From Antrihabitans stalagmiti (GTDB taxonomy: Bacteria; Actinomycetota; Actinomycetes; Mycobacteriales; Mycobacteriaceae): DNA of 64,000 bases. Made by a program: the position numbers and the translations under genes. A model generated the notes under the pieces. That model worked only from the letters and a program-made list of their open reading frames with translations, ran no database searches and was not told the DNA's origin. Shown here in pieces: positions 38,360 to 46,873 of the stretch (position 1 is the stretch's first letter; each line of letters begins with the position of its first letter). The stretch covers positions 248,001 through 312,000 of the forward strand of contig NZ_JAEMNV010000008.1 in the NCBI RefSeq assembly GCF_016482825.1. The letters run 5' to 3'.

Positions 38360-39393
38360 CCGCCACGTCCTTCTCTGTTCGTCGTGGCGATCAACCACAA
38401 CAGGTACGGCGCTCCGACCGCGCCGGTGATTGCGCCCGTCGGCAATTCGGTGGGTAGCAGGTGGCGGCACACGAGGTCGGTCGCGAGAACGATGATGGCG
38501 CCGACCAATGCTGCGCCGATGATCGAACCCCTGGCAGGTCCGAGCAACGCTCTGGCGATCGGTCCCGCGATCAACGCGACGAACGCGAGCGGTCCAGCGA
38601 CCGCAGTGGCGAACGCGACGAGAACGATCGCGATCAAGAGCAGAGCGAGCCGAGACTTCTCGACGCTTAGGCCGAGAGCTCGTGCTGTGTCGTCGCCGAG
38701 TTCGAGTGTGCGCAGTTGCCGATCGAGGACGAGTGCCGCAGGCACCAGAACGAGCAGTGCGATCACCAACCACTGCAGCGATCGGTCGCTCCCCTGCCCG
38801 ATCGAGCCTGCGAGCCAGTGCATCGACTCCTGCGCGTTCGAGATTCGTGCGCGAGCGACCGTGAAATAGACGATCGCAAGCATAAATTCCGAGACCCCGA
38901 TACCGATGAGAATGAATCGATAGCCGGTGATGCCGTCGCGCCACGCCAGGATGTAGATCAACAGCGAGCTGACGAGCGCTCCCCCGAAGGCCAGCGCCGA
39001 GATTGCCAGTCCACCCAAGTGCAGCAACACAATTCCGAATACCGCGGCCAAGCTTGCGCCCGCAGACACGCCGACGAAATCGGGTGAGGCGAGAGTATTG
39101 CCGAGCAGCTGTTGGAACACCGTGCCCGAGACACCGAGCGCCAACCCGACACAGAGGGCGGCAAGTGAATGTGGCAGCCGAATGTCGCGGACGATGAAGT
39201 CGATACCGGGTTCGTCGACGAGATGCAGGACCGATCGGATCACGTCAGGCGCAGACAACAGTGAGCTGCCGAGCATTATGGAGGCCACGAAGAGTACGAC
39301 CGTCAGCGCCGCGAAGCTGCCGAGGACGATGGACTTGCGCCGGGTCCGCGCTCGTCGATCACCGCGGACCGCAGTGACCACGTCGGCCGTCAC
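38356..39393 (-). CDS. Fe-siderophore ABC transporter permease (FecCD type, second)
   Basis: 345 residues from GTG 39393, which overlaps the previous stop. BtuC-fold permease with about ten helices. Signature blocks are RLPHSLAALCVGLALGVSGTVFQQ, NTLASPDFVGVSAGASLAAV and GPLAFVALIAGPIARAL. It pairs with the neighbouring permease as a heterodimer. The N-terminal 20 residues are basic (RGDRRARTRRKS). Confidence 0.95.
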   Translation of the reverse strand: MTADVVTAVRGDRRARTRRKSIVLGSFAALTVVLFVASIMLGSSLLSAPDVIRSVLHLVDEPGIDFIVRDIRLPHSLAALCVGLALGVSGTVFQQLLGNTLASPDFVGVSAGASLAAVFGIVLLHLGGLAISALAFGGALVSSLLIYILAWRDGITGYRFILIGIGVSEFMLAIVYFTVARARISNAQESMHWLAGSIGQGSDRSLQWLVIALLVLVPAALVLDRQLRTLELGDDTARALGLSVEKSRLALLLIAIVLVAFATAVAGPLAFVALIAGPIARALLGPARGSIIGAALVGAIIVLATDLVCRHLLPTELPTGAITGAVGAPYLLWLIATTNREGRGG

Positions 39394-40445
39394 AGCTCCG
39401 CCAGGTTCTTGTAGCGAACGAGCAGAACGAACGCGGGCGCTCCGAGCACGCCGAGCACGATCCCGACCTCCAGCTCCGAGTCGGTCGGCATGACCAGACG
39501 GCCGACGATATCGGCGGCAAGGAAGACGAGTGGCGTGAGCACGATGCAATAGGCAAGGATCCAGCGATAGTTCGGTCCGCAGATCATGCGTGCAAGGTGC
39601 GGCACGACGAGTCCGATGAACACGATCGGTCCGCAGGCCGCGGTTCCTGCCCCGCACAGCAGGATGACCGCTACGAAAACGACCGCTCGGGTTCGGCCGA
39701 CGTTCTGGCCGAGCGAGCGAGCGGTGTCGTCACCGAGCGCCAAACCGTTCAATGCATGGGCCGCCCCGACGGCGAGCACGATACCGACCAGGATGAACGG
39801 CAGCACCTGCCAGAACACCGGCAGGTACCGACCAGCCAGCGACCCGACCTGCCAGAAGCGCAGCTGATTCAGCGCACGCACGTCGGACATGATCACGGCG
39901 GTCGTCACAGAGGTGAGCGCGGCAGTGACCGCGGCGCCCGCGAGAGCGAGCTTGACGGGCGTTGCGCCTTCCCGCCCGAACGAGGCGACCGAGTAGACGA
40001 CGACGGTCGCGATGCCGGCGCCGACGAAAGCCAGCCAGACGTAGCCGCCGACGGACTCGATCCCGAATGCCGTGATGCCGAGGACGACCGCGGCAGCGGC
40101 GCCCGCATTGATCCCCATGATTCCGGGGTCGGCGAGCGGATTGCGCGTCACACCCTGCAGCAACGCACCGCTGAGGCCGAGCGCTGCACCCACGAGCAGA
40201 CCGAGCAGGGTCCTCGGCACACGCATGTGCCGGACCACCGTTTCCGGCGTCGACGACGGATCAAAGTTCGTGAACGCATCGATCACCGTCGACAGGTCGA
40301 CCGCGCGTGAACCGAGCACCAGACTTGCAAGCGACATCACGGCAAGCGCAACGATCGCGAGGACCAGGCCCGACGCGAGAGCACGATCGCCCCTCGACGC
40401 CGACTTCCGAGTCGTGGCGAGGGTCGCGGTCGGTGTCGAACTCAC
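39390..40445 (-). CDS. Fe-siderophore ABC transporter permease (FecCD type, first)
   Basis: 351 residues from GTG 40445, overlapping the binding-protein stop. BtuC fold with MRVPRTLLGLLVGAALGLSGALLQG, NPLADPGIMGINAGAAAAVV and CGPIVFIGLVVPHLARMICG. It forms the membrane channel with the second permease. Gene order SBP-permease-permease-ATPase with 4-bp overlaps throughout indicates one translationally coupled operon. Confidence 0.95.
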   Translation of the reverse strand: MSSTPTATLATTRKSASRGDRALASGLVLAIVALAVMSLASLVLGSRAVDLSTVIDAFTNFDPSSTPETVVRHMRVPRTLLGLLVGAALGLSGALLQGVTRNPLADPGIMGINAGAAAAVVLGITAFGIESVGGYVWLAFVGAGIATVVVYSVASFGREGATPVKLALAGAAVTAALTSVTTAVIMSDVRALNQLRFWQVGSLAGRYLPVFWQVLPFILVGIVLAVGAAHALNGLALGDDTARSLGQNVGRTRAVVFVAVILLCGAGTAACGPIVFIGLVVPHLARMICGPNYRWILAYCIVLTPLVFLAADIVGRLVMPTDSELEVGIVLGVLGAPAFVLLVRYKNLAEL

Positions 40446-41461
40446 CCGACCAGGTCGGCGTTCGCCGACTGCACTGCCGCGGTGAGCTGTTCCAGCTGCG
40501 ACGCGTAGTCGGAGTAGGTGTGCAACCAATATGCGGGCCACGGCACGACCGCATCTGCCTTGGCTGCCGCGACGCTGGTCCACGACGGCTGCTTCTTCGC
40601 GTCGTCGAGGTTGGCAGGATAGGAACGGTCGTCGATCAGGAGTAGGTCGGGCTGGTATCGGTCGGCGTTCTCCCAGCTCAGTGTCTCCCAGTACGGGAAG
40701 CCTTCGTCCGGCCGCTCGGGATCGACAACCTTCAGCCCCCAACTCTGAAAGTCGAGCAACTCGGGCGCGTACTTCGGCACGGCGACGGCGAGTCCGTCTG
40801 TGGTCGGTGACACGGCAAGAGCGGTGAGGCCCGGCTTCGCGGCGGTTGCCTGCGTGAAGTTGCTGCGAGCGGTCTCGAAGCGTTGTTTGTTCGCCGCAAC
40901 GGTCGGATCGTCGAGTTTGCCGCCGAGACTTGCGGCGAGCTTTTCGTAGCCTTCGATCAGCTCCACGATCGAGTCACCCTGGCTCGGTCCGACGACGGGT
41001 GCCAGGTCAGCGAGCTTCTTGCTTTCCTCTTCGACGCCGGCCTCGAAGCCGGAGTGCGCGTTCTCGACGGGCCACCAATCGCCGACGATCAGGTCGGGCC
41101 GCAACGACGCTGCCTTCTCGACGTCGATCTCGCCGAACGTTTCGCCGAGTATCTCGACGCCGGACAGGTCGAGGTCTTTCGTTCCTGGGTCGGTTGTCAC
41201 GTCGGAGTCGGCCCACACCGCGATTGGCTTGATTCCGAACGACATCAGCGCGGCCGCGGCATAGGCGTGCGCGATGATTCGCGTCGGTGTGTGATCGACC
41301 TCGACGGTCTCTCCCGATCCGTCGACGAAGGCCCATGGTCCGGAAGTGTCGTCAGCGCTCGACGACGAATCGGCTGAGCACGCGGCGCTGAACGACAGTG
41401 CAAGTAGTGCCGCAACCAGCACCGACAGGCGGCGCACGGCTGGTTTCGAGTGTGGCTTCAC
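40442..41461 (-). CDS. Iron-siderophore substrate-binding lipoprotein
   Basis: 339 residues from GTG 41461 (MKPHSKPAVRRLSVL). The signal peptide ends in a lipobox (FSAACS), so Cys about 28 is lipidated. The class III periplasmic-binding fold follows, with HTPTRIIAHAYAAAALMSFGIKP near the N-terminus and AASLRPDLIVGD, and a C-terminal WPAYWLHTYSDYASQLEQL. It captures a ferric chelate and delivers it to the permeases. An IdeR/DtxR-like box sits 56 bp upstream, in line with iron repression. The exact siderophore is unknown. Confidence 0.93.
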   Translation of the reverse strand: MKPHSKPAVRRLSVLVAALLALSFSAACSADSSSSADDTSGPWAFVDGSGETVEVDHTPTRIIAHAYAAAALMSFGIKPIAVWADSDVTTDPGTKDLDLSGVEILGETFGEIDVEKAASLRPDLIVGDWWPVENAHSGFEAGVEEESKKLADLAPVVGPSQGDSIVELIEGYEKLAASLGGKLDDPTVAANKQRFETARSNFTQATAAKPGLTALAVSPTTDGLAVAVPKYAPELLDFQSWGLKVVDPERPDEGFPYWETLSWENADRYQPDLLLIDDRSYPANLDDAKKQPSWTSVAAAKADAVVPWPAYWLHTYSDYASQLEQLTAAVQSANADLVG

Positions 41462-41516
41462 GGCTGGGTCCGTTCGAAAAAGAGGCGAATGAGACAAGCA
41501 GGCAGGCGAGCAACAG

Positions 41517-41535
41517 ATAGGCAAGCCTAACCATA
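41517..41535 (-). promoter_or_regulatory. IdeR/DtxR-like iron box
   Basis: ATAGGCAAGCCTAACCATA matches the 19-bp mycobacterial IdeR consensus (TTAGGTTAGGCTAACCTAA) at 13 positions, with the right half CTAACC and left half TAGG intact. It lies between the iron-importer operon (minus) and the enoyl-CoA hydratase gene (plus). Iron-bound IdeR would repress the importer. The operator role is inferred. Confidence 0.65.
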
Positions 41536-41633
41536 TCTACGCGGTGGGTGGCAACTTCGGCAACAGCGTCCGCGATAGCCTCTGCCACGAGGTCGGCCCA
41601 GCTGGTCGGCGATCGACGACGGGAGCGCAACCC

Positions 41634-42377
41634 ATGCTCGAAGTAGTTCGAGAAGGTCCGATTCTGCATGTGTGGCTGAACCGGCCCGCGAAGCTGAACG
41701 CCCTCGACGACGACGCACTCACCGAACTCGCGGAGGTGTTCACGGGTCTGCAGCGCAGCTTCGACGTGAAAGTCGTCGTACTCGGCGGTCGAGGTCGGTC
41801 GTTCTGCGCGGGCGCAGATCTCGGCAGCCTTCCCGGCGTTTCCGGTATCGGCGAGCGGGAACGCCGGTGGCACGGCCAGGTCGGCTACCGGGCGTGCCAG
41901 GCCATTGCAGACTGCGACGTCGTAACGGTGGCGCGATTGCACGGCCATGTGCTCGGCGGCGGACTCGCTCTGGCATTGGCCTGCGACTTCCGAATAGCGA
42001 CCGCCGACGCGTCTTTCGGCCTGCCCGAGGTTCAGATCGGTTTGCCATTGACGTGGGGAACGGTTCCGCGACTGGTATCCGAAATCGGCGCAGCACGAGC
42101 CCGTGACCTCGTGATGTTGGGCACGCGCATCGACACCGCAACCGCCGAGCAGTACGGAATAGTTCATCGGTCGACACCTGCCGACGGCATCGACGACGCT
42201 GTCCGCACAATGGCAGAAAGGATCGTTGCCACCCCCGAATACGCGCTGCATACGACCAAATCGCAGTTTCAGGCCTACGCCCGACCACTCGGCGACCCGA
42301 CCTACAGCGACGGTGACGCGTTCATTGCCGGGACAGCGTTTCGGGACGTCTCGAACAGGGCATCTCCGAACACATGA
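41634..42377 (+). CDS. Enoyl-CoA hydratase/isomerase family protein
   Basis: 247 residues from ATG 41634 with GGGAG eight bases upstream; the frame is open to 41544. Crotonase fold: LNRPAKLNALDDDALTEL, RGRSFCAGADLGSLPG (oxyanion hole and CoA site), HVLGGGLALALACDFRIA and FGLPEVQIGLPLTWGTVPRL. The Gly-Gly-Gly oxyanion loop is kept. The usual catalytic Glu positions are not both evident, so it may be a hydratase or an isomerase. The stop overlaps a small acidic gene by ATGA. Confidence 0.9.
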   Translation: MLEVVREGPILHVWLNRPAKLNALDDDALTELAEVFTGLQRSFDVKVVVLGGRGRSFCAGADLGSLPGVSGIGERERRWHGQVGYRACQAIADCDVVTVARLHGHVLGGGLALALACDFRIATADASFGLPEVQIGLPLTWGTVPRLVSEIGAARARDLVMLGTRIDTATAEQYGIVHRSTPADGIDDAVRTMAERIVATPEYALHTTKSQFQAYARPLGDPTYSDGDAFIAGTAFRDVSNRASPNT

Positions 42378-42523
42378 CAACAAAGCCGGAACAGTCCGAC
42401 AACGGCCATGCCGACGCGGACGACGACGTCGTAAGCGACCCCGCAGACGGTTCGGCGACCGATTGGTCCGACGAGGGCGGGGCTACCAAGGAAGGTCCTG
42501 CGACGGACGCCGACACCGACTGA
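42374..42523 (+). CDS. 49-residue very acidic protein
   Basis: Its ATG overlaps the hydratase stop (ATGA), so translation is coupled. The product (MTTKPEQSDNGHADADDDVV at the start) is rich in Asp, with DWSDEGGATKEGPATDADTD at the end, and has no hydrophobic segment. It is expected to be disordered. Similar tiny acidic proteins with an xWxDEGGAT core seem familiar from mycobacteria and rhodococci, but I know no function. The gene is easily missed because of its length. Confidence 0.65.
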   Translation: MTTKPEQSDNGHADADDDVVSDPADGSATDWSDEGGATKEGPATDADTD

Positions 42524-42637
42524 CACCTCTTCGCATGGTGGTTCCCCTCACATCCGGGTTTCGTTTGCTCCCCACAGGGAATCCGAACTACAAGACATTC
42601 GACCGCGGCGGTATTCGATGCAACGGAGGATCACTCG

Positions 42638-42946
42638 ATGGAGGAGAACTCGATGCAAGAAGACAATGCGGGAGTACACGCCGACGAAGACCGGACCACC
42701 CGTAGCCACGCGGGCGAGGGCATCGAAGACGCTCGCAACTTTCCCGGCTACGCGCTGGTGCTGGCAGGACTTGCGTGCCTCGCTCTAGCGTTGACGGCAG
42801 CGGGATACGGGTTCAGCGGTTGGGCTCTGATTCTCGGCGTCGCCTGCTTCCTCACGCTTGCTGCCGGTTTCGCCTGGGTGATTCTCGAGCACAAGCGTGT
42901 CAAGAACAACGAGGGTAAGAACCTGACCGACCAGGCAGGGCACTGA
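42638..42946 (+). CDS. Small membrane protein, two helices
   Basis: 102 residues from ATG 42638, or 97 from ATG 42653. Each ATG has its own GGAGGA because the ribosome site and start are tandemly duplicated. The N-terminal 35 residues are acidic and polar (EDNAGVHADEDRTTRSH). Two transmembrane helices follow (about 39-59 and 61-84) and then a basic tail (EHKRVKNNEGKN). No domain is recognised. It may resemble the UsfY type of stress membrane proteins, but that is uncertain. Confidence 0.75.
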   Translation: MEENSMQEDNAGVHADEDRTTRSHAGEGIEDARNFPGYALVLAGLACLALALTAAGYGFSGWALILGVACFLTLAAGFAWVILEHKRVKNNEGKNLTDQAGH

Positions 42947-43000
42947 CCCCAGCTCTACCGTCTGGACAACCTGCGGTCCGCCCGCTTGGCTTGACCTCCT

Positions 43001-44695
43001 ATGGTCACGCAACGAAGCCGGTATCGACGCCGCACCCACTCTCGGATCTATGCAGTCGCAGGCATTCTCGCCGTTCTGCTCTCCGCGTTCGTCCCGTTCC
43101 AGGCAGGTGCGGAGCCGGCCTCGGTCGGCTACACGTGGACCGAGGACTACCTCACGACACCTGACGGAGAGCGCATCCATGTCGACGTGTTGCGCCCGGC
43201 CGGGCTTGCACCCGATGTGAAAACGCCGGTGATTCTGACCGCCAGTCCGTACCGATCCCATCTGATGTATCTGTCCGTTCCGCTGCTGAACCGTGGACCG
43301 TCGCTGGAGAACATTCCCATCGACATGTTCATGGAGCGCGGCTACACCTACGTCATCGCCGACCTCCGTGGTTACGGCGGTTCGACCGGGTGTCCCGACT
43401 GGGGTGGACCGGGTGAGCGGACGGACGTCAAGAGCGCGGTCGAGTGGGCGGCTGAACAACCGTGGTCGACCGGCAAGGTCGGCATGTACGGCATCTCCTA
43501 CGAAGGCTGGACCGGCCTGATGGGCATTGCCGAACAGCCGAAAGGCCTTGCCGCCGTTGCGGCTTTCGAGCCCGTTCCCGATCCGTACGCCTACATCTAC
43601 ATGCAGGGCGTCTCGTGGAACTTCACAGCCAAGCCCGTCCTCGACGTGCCGATCCTGCCTGGTGAACTTGTGATCGGTACGGAACATGTCGCGATATCGC
43701 AGACTCCGGGTCGGCCCGACGACACCCCCGAATACCGCGCCGCCGCGTCGAGCACGCCACAAAGCTGCTACTCCGCCTACGTGGACGACATGCGCAACAA
43801 CGATCCGAACGCGCCGTACTGGCAGGACCGAAACCTCGTCGATCGACTCCGCGGTGCCACCACTCCCCTGTTCCTGCAACAGGGCTTCGTCGACCTGAAC
43901 ACCCGCGCCGACCGCATCTTCGAACTGTGGAACGGTCTCGGCGATGCCGATCACCGCGCCTGGTTCGGTCAGATCGGCCATCGCACCTGCCTGACCGATT
44001 GCCGACCGACCTTCGCCGACGAGTTGTTCACCTTCTTCGACAAGCATGTTGCGGGAAAGGATGTTTCGGTTCCCGGACCGAAGATCACCGTCGGCCAGTT
44101 CGACGGACGCTGGCGCTCGGAGACACAATGGCCGCCTGCCGATGCCGCTCGGGTCCGCGCCGAACTTCGCACCGGAACCTACGTCGATCGCGGTTTCGTC
44201 AGAGCGCCGGATCGTGAAATCTGGTCTGTCACCGAGCCTCTCACGCAGCCCACGCATCTGTCCGGCACCGCCTCCATGACCGCGCAGGCACGCGGGCCCG
44301 CAAACGCGAGTCTTGCGGCGGTGGTCTACGACGTCGCGCCGAACGGTGACGCGACGGTGATCACGTTCGGCATCTCTCTTCTCGGTCCGGACGGTCGCAT
44401 GAATCTACGTCTGGTCGGGCAGGATTGGCCGATTCGCGCCGGTCATCGGATTGCCGTCAAACTCACCGACACCGTCGAAGACATGTGGACACGTGCACCG
44501 ACCGGCGCGACAGTGACGGTCGAGCAGGCGACGATCGAGCTGCCGCTGCTCACCCGCGAACGCCGGCCGGACCTCGAAGGCGGACCGACCGCGGGTATCG
44601 AGAAGAGGTACCGCGAGATGACCACTACCCTGGAGCCGCAGACGATCGCGAACGCGGTCATACCGTTGCAGTTGCCGAACAGGACCGATAACTAG
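43001..44695 (+). CDS. Secreted CocE/NonD-family S15 hydrolase
   Basis: 564 residues. The signal peptide (about 1-37) ends near QAGAEP. The alpha/beta hydrolase domain has the nucleophile motif GMYGISYEGWTGLMG (Ser in GISYEG), the acid region PLFLQQGFVDLNTR and the His in GQIGHRTC. The C-terminal jelly-roll PepX_C domain follows (about 400-540). Relatives are Xaa-Pro dipeptidyl-peptidases, cocaine esterase and glutaryl-acylases. The substrate is unknown. Its stop overlaps the GTG of the next gene by one base. Confidence 0.88.
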   Translation: MVTQRSRYRRRTHSRIYAVAGILAVLLSAFVPFQAGAEPASVGYTWTEDYLTTPDGERIHVDVLRPAGLAPDVKTPVILTASPYRSHLMYLSVPLLNRGPSLENIPIDMFMERGYTYVIADLRGYGGSTGCPDWGGPGERTDVKSAVEWAAEQPWSTGKVGMYGISYEGWTGLMGIAEQPKGLAAVAAFEPVPDPYAYIYMQGVSWNFTAKPVLDVPILPGELVIGTEHVAISQTPGRPDDTPEYRAAASSTPQSCYSAYVDDMRNNDPNAPYWQDRNLVDRLRGATTPLFLQQGFVDLNTRADRIFELWNGLGDADHRAWFGQIGHRTCLTDCRPTFADELFTFFDKHVAGKDVSVPGPKITVGQFDGRWRSETQWPPADAARVRAELRTGTYVDRGFVRAPDREIWSVTEPLTQPTHLSGTASMTAQARGPANASLAAVVYDVAPNGDATVITFGISLLGPDGRMNLRLVGQDWPIRAGHRIAVKLTDTVEDMWTRAPTGATVTVEQATIELPLLTRERRPDLEGGPTAGIEKRYREMTTTLEPQTIANAVIPLQLPNRTDN

Positions 44696-46788
44696 TGGCA
44701 CCAGCGCTCGATCATCTCCTCCTCGCAGTACGAGACCTCGAGCGCACGGCACGGGAATTCCGGGCGGCAGGCATCGACGTCGTCGCAGGCAGCCCACCCG
44801 GCCTGCCACACGGCGGGGTACCGACGGCATGCGCGAGGATCTCTTGCCGAAACGGGGTCGCCATCGACCTGCTGTCCTATGGCGTCAGCCCGTACGGCCA
44901 GGCGGTGCGCTTGCTCGCGAAGACGCCGGCGTGGGGTCCGCTGCGCAGTCGCGGATCGGCGGTCGAGCGCTACATCGGCGACGGTCTGGCGAGGACCGAA
45001 GGACTGATCGGGATGTCGATTCGGGTCGACGATCTCGCCGCAACCGTCCGCGCGTTGCGCGACGAGGGGTTCGACGTCGACGACCCCGCCGACTTCACCC
45101 GGACCGATGCGACAGGCGCCGAAAGCGGCTGGCGAGTTGCGGCCCCGGGCGATCCGACCTTGCCCATCCTCATCGAGAAGCTCACTCCGAGTCTCCCGAC
45201 GACGGAGGCGGATCGCGGGATCGGCATCGGCTGGATCGCGGTCCGCACCGACGACACCGATCGCACCGCAACCGGTTACCGCGTAGTCCTCGGCGAACCC
45301 GAGGCGGACGGCTCGTGGCAGCTCGGACCCGTAGCGATCCGCCTGGACGGCGGTGGCCGCTCCCCCGGGTTGCCGAACCTTCGAGCCTGCCTCGGGTCGA
45401 CACCGCTGCCCCGATCCGCGTCGTCGCTCGGCCTTGTCGATGCCTTCAACACCCTCGACACCCACAGCGCGGCATCGATCGATCGACTGGCACAGGCCTT
45501 GCGTCTGCAGACCGTGTCCTACGAGGACCCGACGCGGATCGACGACAGCCAGTTCGTCCAACTCGGCGAATTGCTCGAAACATCTTTTCCCAAAGCACAT
45601 TCCGAACTCACCGTCGAAAAGTTCGGGCACAGTCGGCTGTACACGTGGCCGGGCACCGACCCGACGCGGGTAGCAGGTTTGTTCCTCGCACACATGGACG
45701 TCGTGCCCGTCGACGACCCGGATCGATGGACGCATCCACCGTTCAGCGGCGTCGTCGACGACGAATTCGTCTGGGGTCGTGGCGCGATCGACGACAAGAG
45801 CCGGGTACTCGCGCTGTTGGAGGCAATCGAGGGTGCGTTGACCGACGGCGTTCGACCGACCGGCACGCTCTATTTCGCTTTCGGTCACGACGAAGAGATC
45901 GGTGGCGAGAACGGTGCCTGCGTGATCGCTCGCGAATTGCTGGAGCGTGGCGTGCGTGCCGAGATCCTGCTCGACGAAGGTGGTGTGGTCACGCGCGGTG
46001 TGGTCGACGGAATCGATCGGCCGGTGGCGTCGATCATGCTCGGCGAGAAAGGTTTCGCGACGGTCCGACTTTCGACGCGCGACCTCGGCGGTCATTCGTC
46101 CATGCCGCCCAAACATACTGCGGTCGGCCGAATCTCGCGTGCGGTCGTCGCGCTCGAAGACAACCCGATGCCGTTGCTGATGTCGCCGACCGTGCTCGAC
46201 ATGACAAAGCGGTTGGCGCCCTTCATGTCCGAGCCACGGCGTTCGCTGCTGCGGTCGGCCGACCGATTCAGCGCTGTCATCGCGCGGATCCTCACCGCCC
46301 GCCCGCAAACCGAGGCTCTCGTTCGCACCACAACCGCTGCGACCGTGATCAGGGGTGGTGTGAAGGCGAACGTCCTACCGCAGCACGCCGAGGCCCTCGT
46401 CAACTTCCGGATCCTGCCCGGCGAATCGGTGGCCGATGTACTCGCCCACTGCCGTGCGACGATCGCCGACGACCGTGTCGACATCGAGTTGGCACCCGGC
46501 ATGCTCGCCGAGCCGTCGCCGGTGTCACCGTCGGACGGCCCCGAGTTCGCACTCGTCGCCGAGTCCGCCAGAAAAGTACTTCCCGACGTCGCCGTCACGA
46601 CGGGATTGGTACCGGGCGCAACCGACGCCCGGCACTACAACGACGTCGCGGCCGTCCGATTCAACTTCGCCCCGATCATCCTCGAACAGGCCGACCTGGA
46701 GCGGATTCACGGTTCGGACGAACGTATCTCGCACGAGAACTATCAGCGGCTGATCGCATTCGACCGCATTCTCATCGAGCGGCTTTGA
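44695..46788 (+). CDS. Fusion of a glyoxalase-like (VOC) domain and an M20 metallopeptidase
   Basis: 697 residues, GTG start sharing one base with the S15 stop (TAGTG). Residues about 1-240 look like a glyoxalase-type VOC domain in two halves: LDHLLLAVRDLERTAREFRA, then GMSIRVDDLAATVRALRDEG and IGWIAVRTDDTDRTA. Residues about 250-697 are an M20 peptidase of the CPS1/PM20D1 type: LAHMDVVPVDDPDRW, WGRGAIDDKSRVLALL, FGHDEEIGGENGA, ILLDEGGVV and GATDARHY, giving a complete di-metal site. The frame is continuous with no sign of frameshift. PM20D1-type enzymes make or cleave N-acyl amino acids. The role of the VOC part is unknown. Confidence 0.85.
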   Translation: MAPALDHLLLAVRDLERTAREFRAAGIDVVAGSPPGLPHGGVPTACARISCRNGVAIDLLSYGVSPYGQAVRLLAKTPAWGPLRSRGSAVERYIGDGLARTEGLIGMSIRVDDLAATVRALRDEGFDVDDPADFTRTDATGAESGWRVAAPGDPTLPILIEKLTPSLPTTEADRGIGIGWIAVRTDDTDRTATGYRVVLGEPEADGSWQLGPVAIRLDGGGRSPGLPNLRACLGSTPLPRSASSLGLVDAFNTLDTHSAASIDRLAQALRLQTVSYEDPTRIDDSQFVQLGELLETSFPKAHSELTVEKFGHSRLYTWPGTDPTRVAGLFLAHMDVVPVDDPDRWTHPPFSGVVDDEFVWGRGAIDDKSRVLALLEAIEGALTDGVRPTGTLYFAFGHDEEIGGENGACVIARELLERGVRAEILLDEGGVVTRGVVDGIDRPVASIMLGEKGFATVRLSTRDLGGHSSMPPKHTAVGRISRAVVALEDNPMPLLMSPTVLDMTKRLAPFMSEPRRSLLRSADRFSAVIARILTARPQTEALVRTTTAATVIRGGVKANVLPQHAEALVNFRILPGESVADVLAHCRATIADDRVDIELAPGMLAEPSPVSPSDGPEFALVAESARKVLPDVAVTTGLVPGATDARHYNDVAAVRFNFAPIILEQADLERIHGSDERISHENYQRLIAFDRILIERL

Positions 46789-46873
46789 CTCCTGCGTAGG
46801 GCGATCTGCGTCCCGGCCTGAGCACGACTACGCTGGTCGACAGCCGGCCCCAACAGCGAGGAATCCCGTTGCC

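Noticed and set aside
44692-46308. 538-codon minus-strand frame opposite the VOC-M20 gene
   Set aside because: Shadow of a gene with complete catalytic motifs on the plus strand.
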